Source: JACNIV01 sp965370415 (GTDB lineage Bacteria > Cloacimonadota > Cloacimonadia > Cloacimonadales > TCS61). From it: 64,000 bases of DNA. The notes beneath the pieces were generated by a model. It was not told the origin of the DNA. It saw only the letters and a program-made list of their open reading frames with translations, and searched no databases. Position 1 is the stretch's first letter; every line of letters begins with the position of its first letter. Of this stretch, positions 52,436 through 59,910 are shown piece after piece. Position numbers and translations under genes: made by a program. The stretch spans positions 1 to 64,000 of the forward strand of contig CBDUTJ010000003.1 in the NCBI GenBank assembly GCA_965370415.1. The letters are read 5' to 3'.

Positions 52436-53614
52436 ATGAAAGTTGCATTTCTATTTGGTTCAGGGATTTCATTAAAAGCAGGTTATCCGAGAGTTTCGAA
52501 CATAACAGAGATTGTTTTGTCTGGAGAAGGAATATCTCGTCATACTGATTCTGAATATTATTTTATTAAACCACTTTATGGATTAGAGGAAGATGAAAAC
52601 GTAAACCGAATTGTTAGTTTTTTAAGTTTAATTAATAAAGAAGTAACAACTTACTATGCTGACAATAAATTAAATCAAATACCTAATTATGAAGATTTTT
52701 ATTATTATGTTCGACAAATGCACGATGAAATTTACGGGGAACAAGAAAATTCAATAGTTTTTAAATATATTCAGACTATTAAATCTAATAAAGCAATATG
52801 TCTAAAAGCAAAAAATAAATTATTTAATGATTTTAAATTTGAGGATTTAATAAATGAAACAATGACTTATATTAATAATATTGTTACAAGAATGTTATAT
52901 CAACCAAAAGATGATATTTCATATTTAAAATTATTCCAATCTTTGAATACAGATGAAGAAATTGAGAGTTCCGACTTTTTTTCACTTAACCACGACTTAT
53001 TATTAGAAAAGTATTTTAGTGAAAATAAAATTAATTTCTGTGATGGATTTGATGAAAGAAAGGGCGACATTAGAAATTTTAATATTCGATTATATGATTC
53101 TGAAAATAAATTGAAACTATATAAACTTCACGGGTCTATTGATTGGCATAAATATAGAGAAGAAAACAAAGATTGGAGAGGTGATTTCATTGGCAAACCT
53201 GTGATTGATGATATTCATCATACAAAAGATGAGAACGGTAAATTTATCAATCCAATAGATAATAAATCAAAAATCTTAATTGGTACTTTTAATAAATTAA
53301 TAGATTACAATTCAGGAATTTTTTCAGATTTATTTCACTTATTTTCTTCGAAACTCAAACAAAATAATTTGTTAATCATTTCAGGTTATGGCTTTAGTGA
53401 TAAAGGGATAAATACGAAGATAATGGAATGGTATTATACTAATGATGAAAATAAAATTCTTTTGATTCATAAAAATTCTAACAGTTTGAAAGAAAAAGCA
53501 CGTGGTGCTGTGAGTAATAAATGGGATTTATGGATAAAAGAGAAAAGACTAATAATTATAGAAAAGTGGTTTCAAGATGTTATTTGGGAAGAATTAAAAA
53601 GTCTATTAAAGTAG
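52436..53614 (+). CDS. SIR2-like domain protein, possible defence NADase
   Basis: A 392-residue protein. NAD-binding SIR2 motifs run in order: FLFGSGISLKAGYP (GAGxS-like), SLNHDLLLEKYF (TxNYD-like), KLYKLHGSIDWHKY and LIISGYGFSDKGIN (GYSFxD). SIR2 proteins of this sort are found in antiphage systems as NAD-consuming effectors, but no partner (TIR, HerA, Argonaute or ThsB) is visible. Function is therefore inferred. The start is ATG at 52436 after 'gtggag'. Its sequence looks more AT-rich than guaA, and it lies between guaA and the PadR gene. Confidence 0.82.
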   Translation: MKVAFLFGSGISLKAGYPRVSNITEIVLSGEGISRHTDSEYYFIKPLYGLEEDENVNRIVSFLSLINKEVTTYYADNKLNQIPNYEDFYYYVRQMHDEIYGEQENSIVFKYIQTIKSNKAICLKAKNKLFNDFKFEDLINETMTYINNIVTRMLYQPKDDISYLKLFQSLNTDEEIESSDFFSLNHDLLLEKYFSENKINFCDGFDERKGDIRNFNIRLYDSENKLKLYKLHGSIDWHKYREENKDWRGDFIGKPVIDDIHHTKDENGKFINPIDNKSKILIGTFNKLIDYNSGIFSDLFHLFSSKLKQNNLLIISGYGFSDKGINTKIMEWYYTNDENKILLIHKNSNSLKEKARGAVSNKWDLWIKEKRLIIIEKWFQDVIWEELKSLLK

Positions 53615-53686
53615 TTTTAACTTATTCAAATGTAGTACCTTAAAGACCTAATAACAAATAAAAAGTAAAGAAGAAATATTTTTTTC

Positions 53687-53698
53687 TTGACATATAAT
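53687..53698 (+). promoter_or_regulatory. possible promoter element before padR
   Basis: TTGACA is directly followed by TATAAT (53687-53698), with 'taataatag' 14 bases on. The two boxes cannot serve one promoter at this spacing, so either may pair with a weaker partner. A regulator gene commonly controls its own promoter, which this position would allow. Confidence 0.25.
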
Positions 53699-53786
53699 TA
53701 ACTTAATAATAGTTGGAACTTGTTAGCATAGAGAAGCGAATAATAATGAAAAGTTGTTAACAAAAAAAATAAGGAGGTAACGAGAT

Positions 53787-54152
53787 TTGACTGTAACAAT
53801 TGATCCTAACAAAAAATTCAGGAAAGAATTAAACTCAGGAATTGTTTCTTTAGTTCTGTTGAGTGTGCTGAGCCAGGCAAAGGAACCAATGTATGGATAT
53901 CAGATCGCAAAGAATATCGAGGGAAAAGGAGAAGATGTTCCGATGATGAAGCAAGGTGCACTTTATCCTGTACTGCGTTCACTGGCTGCTGCAGGTCTAT
54001 TAAGTAGCCATGTGGATCCATCAATTACCGGTCCGCCAAGACGTTATTACCAGATTACCGATTCAGGCAAGCAGACTTTATTGAAATGGAAGAAAATTTG
54101 GCATGAAACCAAAACCTTTATCGACAACATTATAGGAGGAGAAAATGTATAA
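53787..54152 (+). CDS. PadR-family transcriptional regulator
   Basis: A 121-residue winged-helix regulator: SLVLLSVLSQAKEPMYGYQIAKNIE, QGALYPVLRSLAAAGLLSSH and GPPRRYYQITDSGKQTL are the PadR hallmarks. It starts with TTG after 'aaggagg'. The 3' end overlaps the downstream membrane protein by 8 bases. PadR genes paired with HAAS-domain membrane proteins are common in Gram-positives and are thought to sense envelope or drug stress; that role is inferred here. Confidence 0.92.
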   Translation: MTVTIDPNKKFRKELNSGIVSLVLLSVLSQAKEPMYGYQIAKNIEGKGEDVPMMKQGALYPVLRSLAAAGLLSSHVDPSITGPPRRYYQITDSGKQTLLKWKKIWHETKTFIDNIIGGENV

Positions 54153-55032
54153 AAGCATAGATGAATTTTTATCTGTTCTAAAACGAGAACTGAAAGGAAA
54201 CGATAGAGCTCTGATCCAGGATGCTCTTTCCGATGCTGAGGAGCATATCCGAACAGCTTTGGAAAACATCATAAATACTAAGCAGGAAGTTACAGAAGAA
54301 GAAGCGCTTTCACAAGCCATCGAGAGTTATGGAGATCCATCTGAAATAGCAGCAGATTACAAAAAACTGGATGAATATTTAACGCCTATGCTTGTTCCTT
54401 CTGATAAGGTTGACATGCGTCCCTGGTGGAAAAAATTCCTACTGATAATTGCTGATCCCGGAGCATGGGGAGCAACTCTTTATATGCTTATTTCAATTAT
54501 AACCGGGATAATTTATAATACTTGGGTTGTTTGTGGATTATCAGTTTCATTACCTTTGTTGATTTTTATCATTGGTCTCCCACTTGCTGGATTCTTCCTG
54601 CTTTCCGTGAGAGGAATTGCCCTGTTGGAAGGTAGAATTGTGGAAGCTCTGCTGGGAATGCGTATGCCAAGAAAACCGATGTTTATGAGTAAAGACAAAG
54701 GATGGTGGGGTAAATTTAAAGCTCTTGTTTCTTCAGGTATCACGTGGAAAGCGCTTGCTTATATGTTACTGCAAATGCCTTTGGGCATATTTTATTTCAC
54801 TTTGATAATTACTCTTTTTGCAGTGTCTTTATCGTTTATTGCAGCACCGATCTTGGAACTTGTATTTCATTTGCCAATGGAGATCAATGGAACAGATACT
54901 TATACTCACAAATGGCTTCTTCCATTATTACCCGTTGCAGGTGCACTTCTTCTGCTTTGTACTTTACATCTGGCTAAATTGATCGGGAAATTACATGGAA
55001 TGTTTGCTAAATTGATGCTTGTGAAAAAGTAA
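54145..55032 (+). CDS. HAAS-type membrane protein with sensor-like domain
   Basis: A 295-residue protein. The N-terminal 85 residues form a HAAS-like helical domain (IDEFLSVLKRELKGNDRALIQDALSDAEEHI...EEALSQAIESYGDPSEIAADYKK). Four to five transmembrane segments follow, at about 115-160, 205-245 and 255-275, with the sensor-like GLPLAGFFLLSVRGIALLEGRIVEALLGMRMPR between. It probably transmits a membrane signal to the PadR regulator with which it overlaps. A good terminator follows. Confidence 0.8.
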   Translation: MYKSIDEFLSVLKRELKGNDRALIQDALSDAEEHIRTALENIINTKQEVTEEEALSQAIESYGDPSEIAADYKKLDEYLTPMLVPSDKVDMRPWWKKFLLIIADPGAWGATLYMLISIITGIIYNTWVVCGLSVSLPLLIFIIGLPLAGFFLLSVRGIALLEGRIVEALLGMRMPRKPMFMSKDKGWWGKFKALVSSGITWKALAYMLLQMPLGIFYFTLIITLFAVSLSFIAAPILELVFHLPMEINGTDTYTHKWLLPLLPVAGALLLLCTLHLAKLIGKLHGMFAKLMLVKK

Positions 55033-55044
55033 AATTAATTTATG

Positions 55045-55075
55045 AAAAAGGCGATCATGTTTGGTCGCCTTTTTT
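55045..55075 (+). terminator. intrinsic terminator after the PadR/HAAS pair
   Basis: A 10-base-pair stem 'aaaaaggcga/tcgccttttt' with a 10-base loop is followed by T. The A-rich left arm means it could also stop fusA transcription from the other strand. Confidence 0.85.
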
Positions 55076-55124
55076 ATTTGGATAGGAAGAAAACTATTGT
55101 AATCTCTCAGATTCAACACAATAT

Positions 55125-57185
55125 TCATTTTTCGTTTTCTTTCAGGATTTCTTCTTCAATACTTTTGGGTAGTGATCTATATTTACTGAATTCCATTGTG
55201 AAATCTGCTTTACCCTGAGTCACCGATCTGAATTGTGTAGCAAGCCCAAAGGTCTCAGAGAGTGGCATCTCCGAATCGATGCGTGTGAAATTGTCATCTA
55301 TAACCGTATCTGAAACGAGTCCTCTATTCTGGTTGATTATTGTCATGATGTTCCCACGAAATTCAGATGGAGTTTCAACAGAAACTTTCATTACAGGTTC
55401 TAGGATAATTGGTTTAGCCTTATGGTAATTTTTTCTGAAAGCGGCTCTTGTTGCAATTTCGAAGGCAAGTTGAGATGAATCTACAGCATGAAAATCACCA
55501 TCATCCAAAGTCATTTTCACGCCTACAACCGGAAATCCAGCAAGCTCACCCTTATTCAATACAGAGAAAAATCCTTTTTCACAACCGGGAATGAATTGAC
55601 TGGGAATATTACCACCACGGACCTTATCTCTAAATATGTTTTCATCTTTTCCTGAATGAGTTAAAATCCCCTTAACACGCGCAAATTGACCGCGTCCACC
55701 GGATTGTTTCTTATGAATATAATCAAATTCAATTGCCTTGGTAATGGTTTCACGATACGAAACTTGAGGATCACAAACTTCCAGATTCACACCATATTCT
55801 CTTCTCATTCTTTCGATATAAATATTGAGATGTAGTTCACCCATACCGAGGACTATTGTTTCGTTGGTTTCTTCATCGACATGTGTTTTAAAGGTGGGAT
55901 CTTCTTTTGTGAATCTTGCCAGGGCTTTGGAAAGATTATCCTGATCCTTACTATCTTTAACACTTAACGCAAAAGATATGATGGGTTTTGGAACGTAGGA
56001 TTCGCGCATTGTATAGTTATTGTTTTCACCATTGAAAGTATCTCCCAGAGCACAGTCAACGCCAAACAGTGCCACAATGTCACCCGCACTTGCACTTGTG
56101 ATATCTTCCATATTATCTGCGTGCATTTTTACAAGTCGACCGACTTTTATTTTATTTCCTGTTCTGGCATTCCTAAGATCAGATCCTTTTGATAATGTTC
56201 CTTGATATATACGTAAGTATGTAAGTTGACCATATTGTTGATTTTCTAATTTAAAGGCCAGTGCAACAGTTGGCAGCGCAGGATCGGATACAAGTATGAT
56301 GTCTCTCATTTCATCGTCTCTATCATGAGCAATATTCTCAATTTCTGTTGGATCGGGAAGATATCGAACCACCGCATCCAGAAGCAATTGAACACCTTTG
56401 TTCTTAAATGCTGAGCCCATAAAAACAGGTGTCATCTCCATTGCAATCGTTGCCTTTCTTACAGCATCGATGATCATCTCTTCAGTTTCATTTCCTTCCA
56501 AAAAAGCCTCTGCCAGATTATTACTGAACATAGAAACAGCATCGATCATCTCTTCGCGCATTTCTTCAGTCTTATCTATATATTCAGCAGGAATTTCAGT
56601 TTCTTTTACCTGTTCTCCTTTGGATCCAATAAAGTATCTGGCTTTTCGTGAAATGAGATCGATAATACCTTCAAATTTTTCTTCCAATCCAATTGGGATC
56701 TGCATTAAAACCGCATTATGATCCAGCTTCTCACGCAGTTGATCTCTAACCTTTTCCGGATCGGCACCGATTCTATCTAATTTATTTATGAATGCAATGT
56801 GAGGAACTTTGTATCTCTTTAATTGTCTGTCGACTGTAATGGATTGAGATTGAACTCCGCTAACTCCACAAAGAACAAGAATAGCACCATCTAGTACGCG
56901 AAGTGCATTTTCTACTTCTATTGTGAAATCCACATGTCCCGGAGTATCGATAACGTTAAGATTATATCCTTTCCATCTTACATTTGTAGTAGCAGATGCA
57001 ATTGTAATCCCGCGTTCTTTTTCAAGCTCCATGGAATCCATGGTTGCACCCACGCCGTCTTTTCCTCGAACTTCTCCAATCCTGTATATTTTATTACAAT
57101 AATATAATATTCGTTCTGTTAATGTTGTTTTGCCGGAATCTATGTGAGCACTGATGCCAATATTTCTAACTTTTTTAATATCCAT
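55125..57185 (-). CDS. fusA: translation elongation factor G, mitochondrial EF-G1-like
   Basis: A 686-residue EF-G. The GTPase domain has GISAHIDSGKTTLTERILYY (G1), RGITIASATT, DTPGHVDF (G3) and NKLDRIGADP (G4). Domains II to V follow with full length. GKDGVGATMDSMELEKERGITI resembles mitochondrial EF-G1 and the related bacterial spdEFG1 group more than the usual bacterial EF-G. It may be the translocation form with a second EF-G elsewhere. The ATG at 57185 follows 'gaggaaataaa'. A TATAAT at 57312-57317 (minus) may be its -10 box, but the -35 is weak. Confidence 0.93.
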   Translation of the reverse strand: MDIKKVRNIGISAHIDSGKTTLTERILYYCNKIYRIGEVRGKDGVGATMDSMELEKERGITIASATTNVRWKGYNLNVIDTPGHVDFTIEVENALRVLDGAILVLCGVSGVQSQSITVDRQLKRYKVPHIAFINKLDRIGADPEKVRDQLREKLDHNAVLMQIPIGLEEKFEGIIDLISRKARYFIGSKGEQVKETEIPAEYIDKTEEMREEMIDAVSMFSNNLAEAFLEGNETEEMIIDAVRKATIAMEMTPVFMGSAFKNKGVQLLLDAVVRYLPDPTEIENIAHDRDDEMRDIILVSDPALPTVALAFKLENQQYGQLTYLRIYQGTLSKGSDLRNARTGNKIKVGRLVKMHADNMEDITSASAGDIVALFGVDCALGDTFNGENNNYTMRESYVPKPIISFALSVKDSKDQDNLSKALARFTKEDPTFKTHVDEETNETIVLGMGELHLNIYIERMRREYGVNLEVCDPQVSYRETITKAIEFDYIHKKQSGGRGQFARVKGILTHSGKDENIFRDKVRGGNIPSQFIPGCEKGFFSVLNKGELAGFPVVGVKMTLDDGDFHAVDSSQLAFEIATRAAFRKNYHKAKPIILEPVMKVSVETPSEFRGNIMTIINQNRGLVSDTVIDDNFTRIDSEMPLSETFGLATQFRSVTQGKADFTMEFSKYRSLPKSIEEEILKENEK

Positions 57186-57350
57186 TTTATTTCCTCTTTT
57201 CTTCTTCAATACAAATTATTCATTTGCAGCTTAACAAACTGAAAAACAAATATTTATAGAATTAAGAATTCGATTTATTAATCATAAGAGCCATAAATTT
57301 TAGGTAGGGTTATTATACAAGTAAATTTTTATATAAACGAAACTTTTTTC

Positions 57351-57905
57351 TTATGGTCTGGCAACTGCTCCTATAATCAAGTCTTGATCGATCTTTTCCA
57401 AATAAACAAAATTGTATATGTACTGTGAATAGTTTTCCAAAGTAACAATATTGATATAATTTATTTTATTGATTTGCTGAATATTGTGAATATATTCTTG
57501 TATAAAAAGGCAGCCTCTGGAATCTTTTGTTGTTAACATATTCTTACCTGCAAAAAGCGGATTACCGGAATGTGCTAAAACATTGCCATTTATATCGATT
57601 ATAAAAAGGTAAGATTTAAAGTCCCTGAATTTATTCGGTTTTTTGTTAATAAGCGAAATTGTGTCTTCCATTCCAAGTTTTTCAATATATTTCATACCCT
57701 TTTGTACTAATTTTTCTGTAAGACTACTTAACGGATCAGGTTTTCTCTGTACATAACCGCTTCCTAAACTTTTAGATTTTTCTACTTTTAACTCTTTAAT
57801 CCATTTATGTTCATTTTCATTTTTTTTCTTTTCAGAATATAAATGAGAAGATAGAAAAAAAAGAAATGCAGTTATTATTAATATCAAATTTAGCAGATGT
57901 TTCAT
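57351..57905 (-). CDS. secreted single Cache-domain protein
   Basis: A 184-residue protein. An N-terminal signal (MKHLLNLILIITAFLFFLSSHLYSEKKK) precedes a charged segment and a Cache-like domain: FKSYLFIIDINGNVLAHSGNPLFAGKNMLTTKDSRGCLFIQEYI is the dY-xxVxDxxGxVxxH pattern. There is no second transmembrane helix or output domain, so it is either a soluble ligand-binding protein or a separate sensor subunit. The ATG at 57905 comes 2 bases after the THX stop, so the two genes share a transcript. Confidence 0.72.
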   Translation of the reverse strand: MKHLLNLILIITAFLFFLSSHLYSEKKKNENEHKWIKELKVEKSKSLGSGYVQRKPDPLSSLTEKLVQKGMKYIEKLGMEDTISLINKKPNKFRDFKSYLFIIDINGNVLAHSGNPLFAGKNMLTTKDSRGCLFIQEYIHNIQQINKINYINIVTLENYSQYIYNFVYLEKIDQDLIIGAVARP

Positions 57906-57907
57906 GA

Positions 57908-58000
57908 TCACCTCTTTTTCTTTGTACCTTTCGGTCTTCTTTTGCCATGTGTTCCACGCCATATCTTACCCTTCTTACTTTTTCTATCACCTTTGCCCAT
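57908..58000 (-). CDS. 30S ribosomal protein THX, 30 residues
   Basis: The reverse strand from 58000 encodes a 30-residue, very basic protein starting MGKGDRKSKKGKIWRGTHGK and ending RRPKGTKKKR. This matches the small ribosomal protein bTHX, whose family signature is MGKGD-x-(K/R)-x-x-x-GKI-(F/W)-RGT-x-GK-x-RP. A strong site, 'ggagga', lies 5 bases before the ATG. THX sits near the 3' domain of 16S rRNA in the 30S subunit. Its small size makes it easy to miss. Confidence 0.9.
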   Translation of the reverse strand: MGKGDRKSKKGKIWRGTHGKRRPKGTKKKR

Positions 58001-58218
58001 TTAATTCCTCCATAGACATTTTGTTTATCCATTACCGAAGCTGGATATTGGCTTATTATGTGTCAAATGTTTTCCTATTCTTTTTAAAAAAAATATAAGA
58101 ACCTAAGTATATTTTGGGTTTATTATTATATATTTATTTATTAAGTAATTTCTATTTGACAAAATAAACCCCTGTTTTTCTTTTTCAACAAAAAATTTAT
58201 ATATTTCAGGAGTGAAAT

Positions 58219-59169
58219 TTGAAAAACATTTTGGTGATGGGTGCTGCCGGTCAGATCGGTTCTGAACTGGTTCCTGCCATGCGCAAGATCTACGGTAATT
58301 CCAATGTTATTGCCTCCGATATCAAAACAGATGTTTCAGCGGTTTTAAAAGAAGGTCCTTTCGAAATTGTAGATTGTCTTGATACAAAAAAAATAAAAGA
58401 TGTAATTACAAAGTATAAGATCGATACTGTATATAATCTTGTTGCGCTTCTCTCTGCAGTTGGAGAACAAAATCCACAGCTTTCCTGGAAGATAAACATT
58501 GGTGGATTGATGAATCTACTGGAACTTGCCCACAAACTTAAGTTTGCCCTTTTCACTCCAAGTTCTATCGGTGCATTCGGGCTTTCTACACCACACGATA
58601 ATACACCGCAGGATACGATCCAGAGACCCAATTCGATGTACGGTGTTACCAAAGTTAGTGGAGAATTGCTCTGTGATTATTATCACCAGAAATATGGCAT
58701 AGATACACGCGGAGTGCGCTATCCGGGGATTATTTCTAATGTTACACCTCCGGGTGGTGGAACCACAGATTATGCTGTTGATATTTATTACAAAGCCATC
58801 CAGGAAAAAAAATTTACCTGCAACCTGAAGCCCGGAACTTACCTCGATATGATGTATATGCCGGATTGCATTCGTGCAGGAATTGAGATAATGGAAGCCG
58901 ATCCTGCCAAGCTTATTCACAGGAATGCGTTCAATGTAGCTGCCATGAGCTTTGAACCTGAAATGATCGCTGCTGAAATACGCAACCACATCCCCGAATT
59001 TGAAATGAATTACGATATTGACCCAGTTCGTCAGGCTATCGCAGAAAGCTGGCCCAACAAAATGGATGATACTTGTGCCCACGAAGAATGGGACTGGAAA
59101 CATGAATACGACCTTCCTAAAACGACAGAAGATATGCTGAATGTGCTTTCAGGAAAATTAGAAATTTGA
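58219..59169 (+). CDS. tdh: L-threonine 3-dehydrogenase, SDR type
   Basis: A 316-residue extended short-chain dehydrogenase. The NAD motif is VMGAAGQIGSELV; the catalytic Ser/Tyr/Lys are in FTPSSIGAFG and SMYGVTKVSGE. RYPGIISNVTPPGGGTTDYAVDIYYKA, FNVAAMSFEPEMIAAEI and RQAIAESWPNKMDDTCAHEEWDWKHEYDL are the hallmarks of SDR-type Tdh and not of general epimerases. It oxidises threonine to 2-amino-3-ketobutyrate, which Kbl (62209) cleaves. It starts with TTG after 'caggag'. Confidence 0.92.
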   Translation: MKNILVMGAAGQIGSELVPAMRKIYGNSNVIASDIKTDVSAVLKEGPFEIVDCLDTKKIKDVITKYKIDTVYNLVALLSAVGEQNPQLSWKINIGGLMNLLELAHKLKFALFTPSSIGAFGLSTPHDNTPQDTIQRPNSMYGVTKVSGELLCDYYHQKYGIDTRGVRYPGIISNVTPPGGGTTDYAVDIYYKAIQEKKFTCNLKPGTYLDMMYMPDCIRAGIEIMEADPAKLIHRNAFNVAAMSFEPEMIAAEIRNHIPEFEMNYDIDPVRQAIAESWPNKMDDTCAHEEWDWKHEYDLPKTTEDMLNVLSGKLEI

Positions 59170-59226
59170 AATTAGAAATGATAAATTACAGATTACTTTA
59201 TTTTTCAATACTTCTTGGTATAAAAA

Positions 59227-59354
59227 CTCTGTGTTCTCTGCCTGCCAAGCCGAAGCATTGCGAAGGCTGGTGCTCTTTGCGGTGAGATAAATAAATGATT
59301 AATGGAAAACCTTTATGTCTTTGCCTGCCATGGCGTAGCTTTAGCGAAGACTGG
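59227..59354. repeat. two interrupted repeats before acpS
   Basis: The first host, 'ctctgtgttctctg / tgctctttgcggt', is split at 59241-59270 by 30 bases (cctgccaagc...aaggctgg). The second, 'cctttatgtctttg / tgtcttggtggc', is split at 59324-59354 by 31 bases (cctgccatgg...aagactgg). Both inserts begin CCTGCC, end CTGG and lie before TG. The host sequences belong to two different repeat types. Confidence 0.75.
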
Positions 59355-59373
59355 TGTCTTGGTGGCTAATCAG

Positions 59374-59748
59374 ATGATCTATGGAATTGGAATCGATATC
59401 ATCGAAGTGGAGCGAGTTAAAAAACTCATTTCCAAAAAAGATAAATATCTTAAAAGAATTTATACTGAAACTGAAATCGAATATTGTGAAAATTTTAAAA
59501 GAAAAGAACAGGAATATGCTGGTCGTTTTTCAGCAAAAGAAGCTTTTTCCAAAGCACTGGGTACGGGAATTAGTCATGGAATAAAATTTAATGAGATTGA
59601 GATCATCAATGATAAACTTGGAAAACCGGAAATTAATTTATCTGGCTTCACAAAAGAATATTTTCAAAAAAAAGGGCTGAAAAATATTTTTGTTTCGATT
59701 TCTCATTTAAAAGAATATGCTACGGCAGTAGTCATTATAGAAAAATAA
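59374..59748 (+). CDS. acpS: holo-[acyl-carrier-protein] synthase
   Basis: A 124-residue AcpS. Motifs are GIGIDIIEVERVKKLI (metal Asp) and GRFSAKEAFSKALGTGI (with the catalytic Glu), and FVSISHLKEYATAVVI is the C-terminal strand. It attaches the CoA phosphopantetheine to the serine of acyl carrier protein; the ACP gene at 61830 is a likely local target. The ATG at 59374 lies after the repeat-made leader; longer frames translate repeats. Confidence 0.94.
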   Translation: MIYGIGIDIIEVERVKKLISKKDKYLKRIYTETEIEYCENFKRKEQEYAGRFSAKEAFSKALGTGISHGIKFNEIEIINDKLGKPEINLSGFTKEYFQKKGLKNIFVSISHLKEYATAVVIIEK

Positions 59749-59757
59749 GAAAGGATA

Positions 59758-59883
59758 AGACGCAGATTTTCGCAGATGAATTATGATAAATTATGAAATG
59801 AAATATATTGGAATAATTATTTGGAAATTAAATGAAAAGAATCATATTAAATCTTGTTAAAAATCAGCGTGAATCAGCGTAAA
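59758..59883. repeat. degenerate cagatttt/atcagcg repeat before acs
   Basis: 'gacgcagattttcgcagatg' (from 59759) and 'aatcagcgtgaatcagcgt' (to 59880) flank an AT-rich spacer and form an inverted pair. The arrangement resembles 50508-50601. Confidence 0.6.
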
Positions 59884-59910
59884 AAAAAATAGAAAAGGAG
59901 AATATAAAGA

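Noticed and set aside
58156..58184. sigma-70 promoter for tdh
   Set aside because: A good TTGACA is present at 58156, but no -10 box lies at 16-18 bases.
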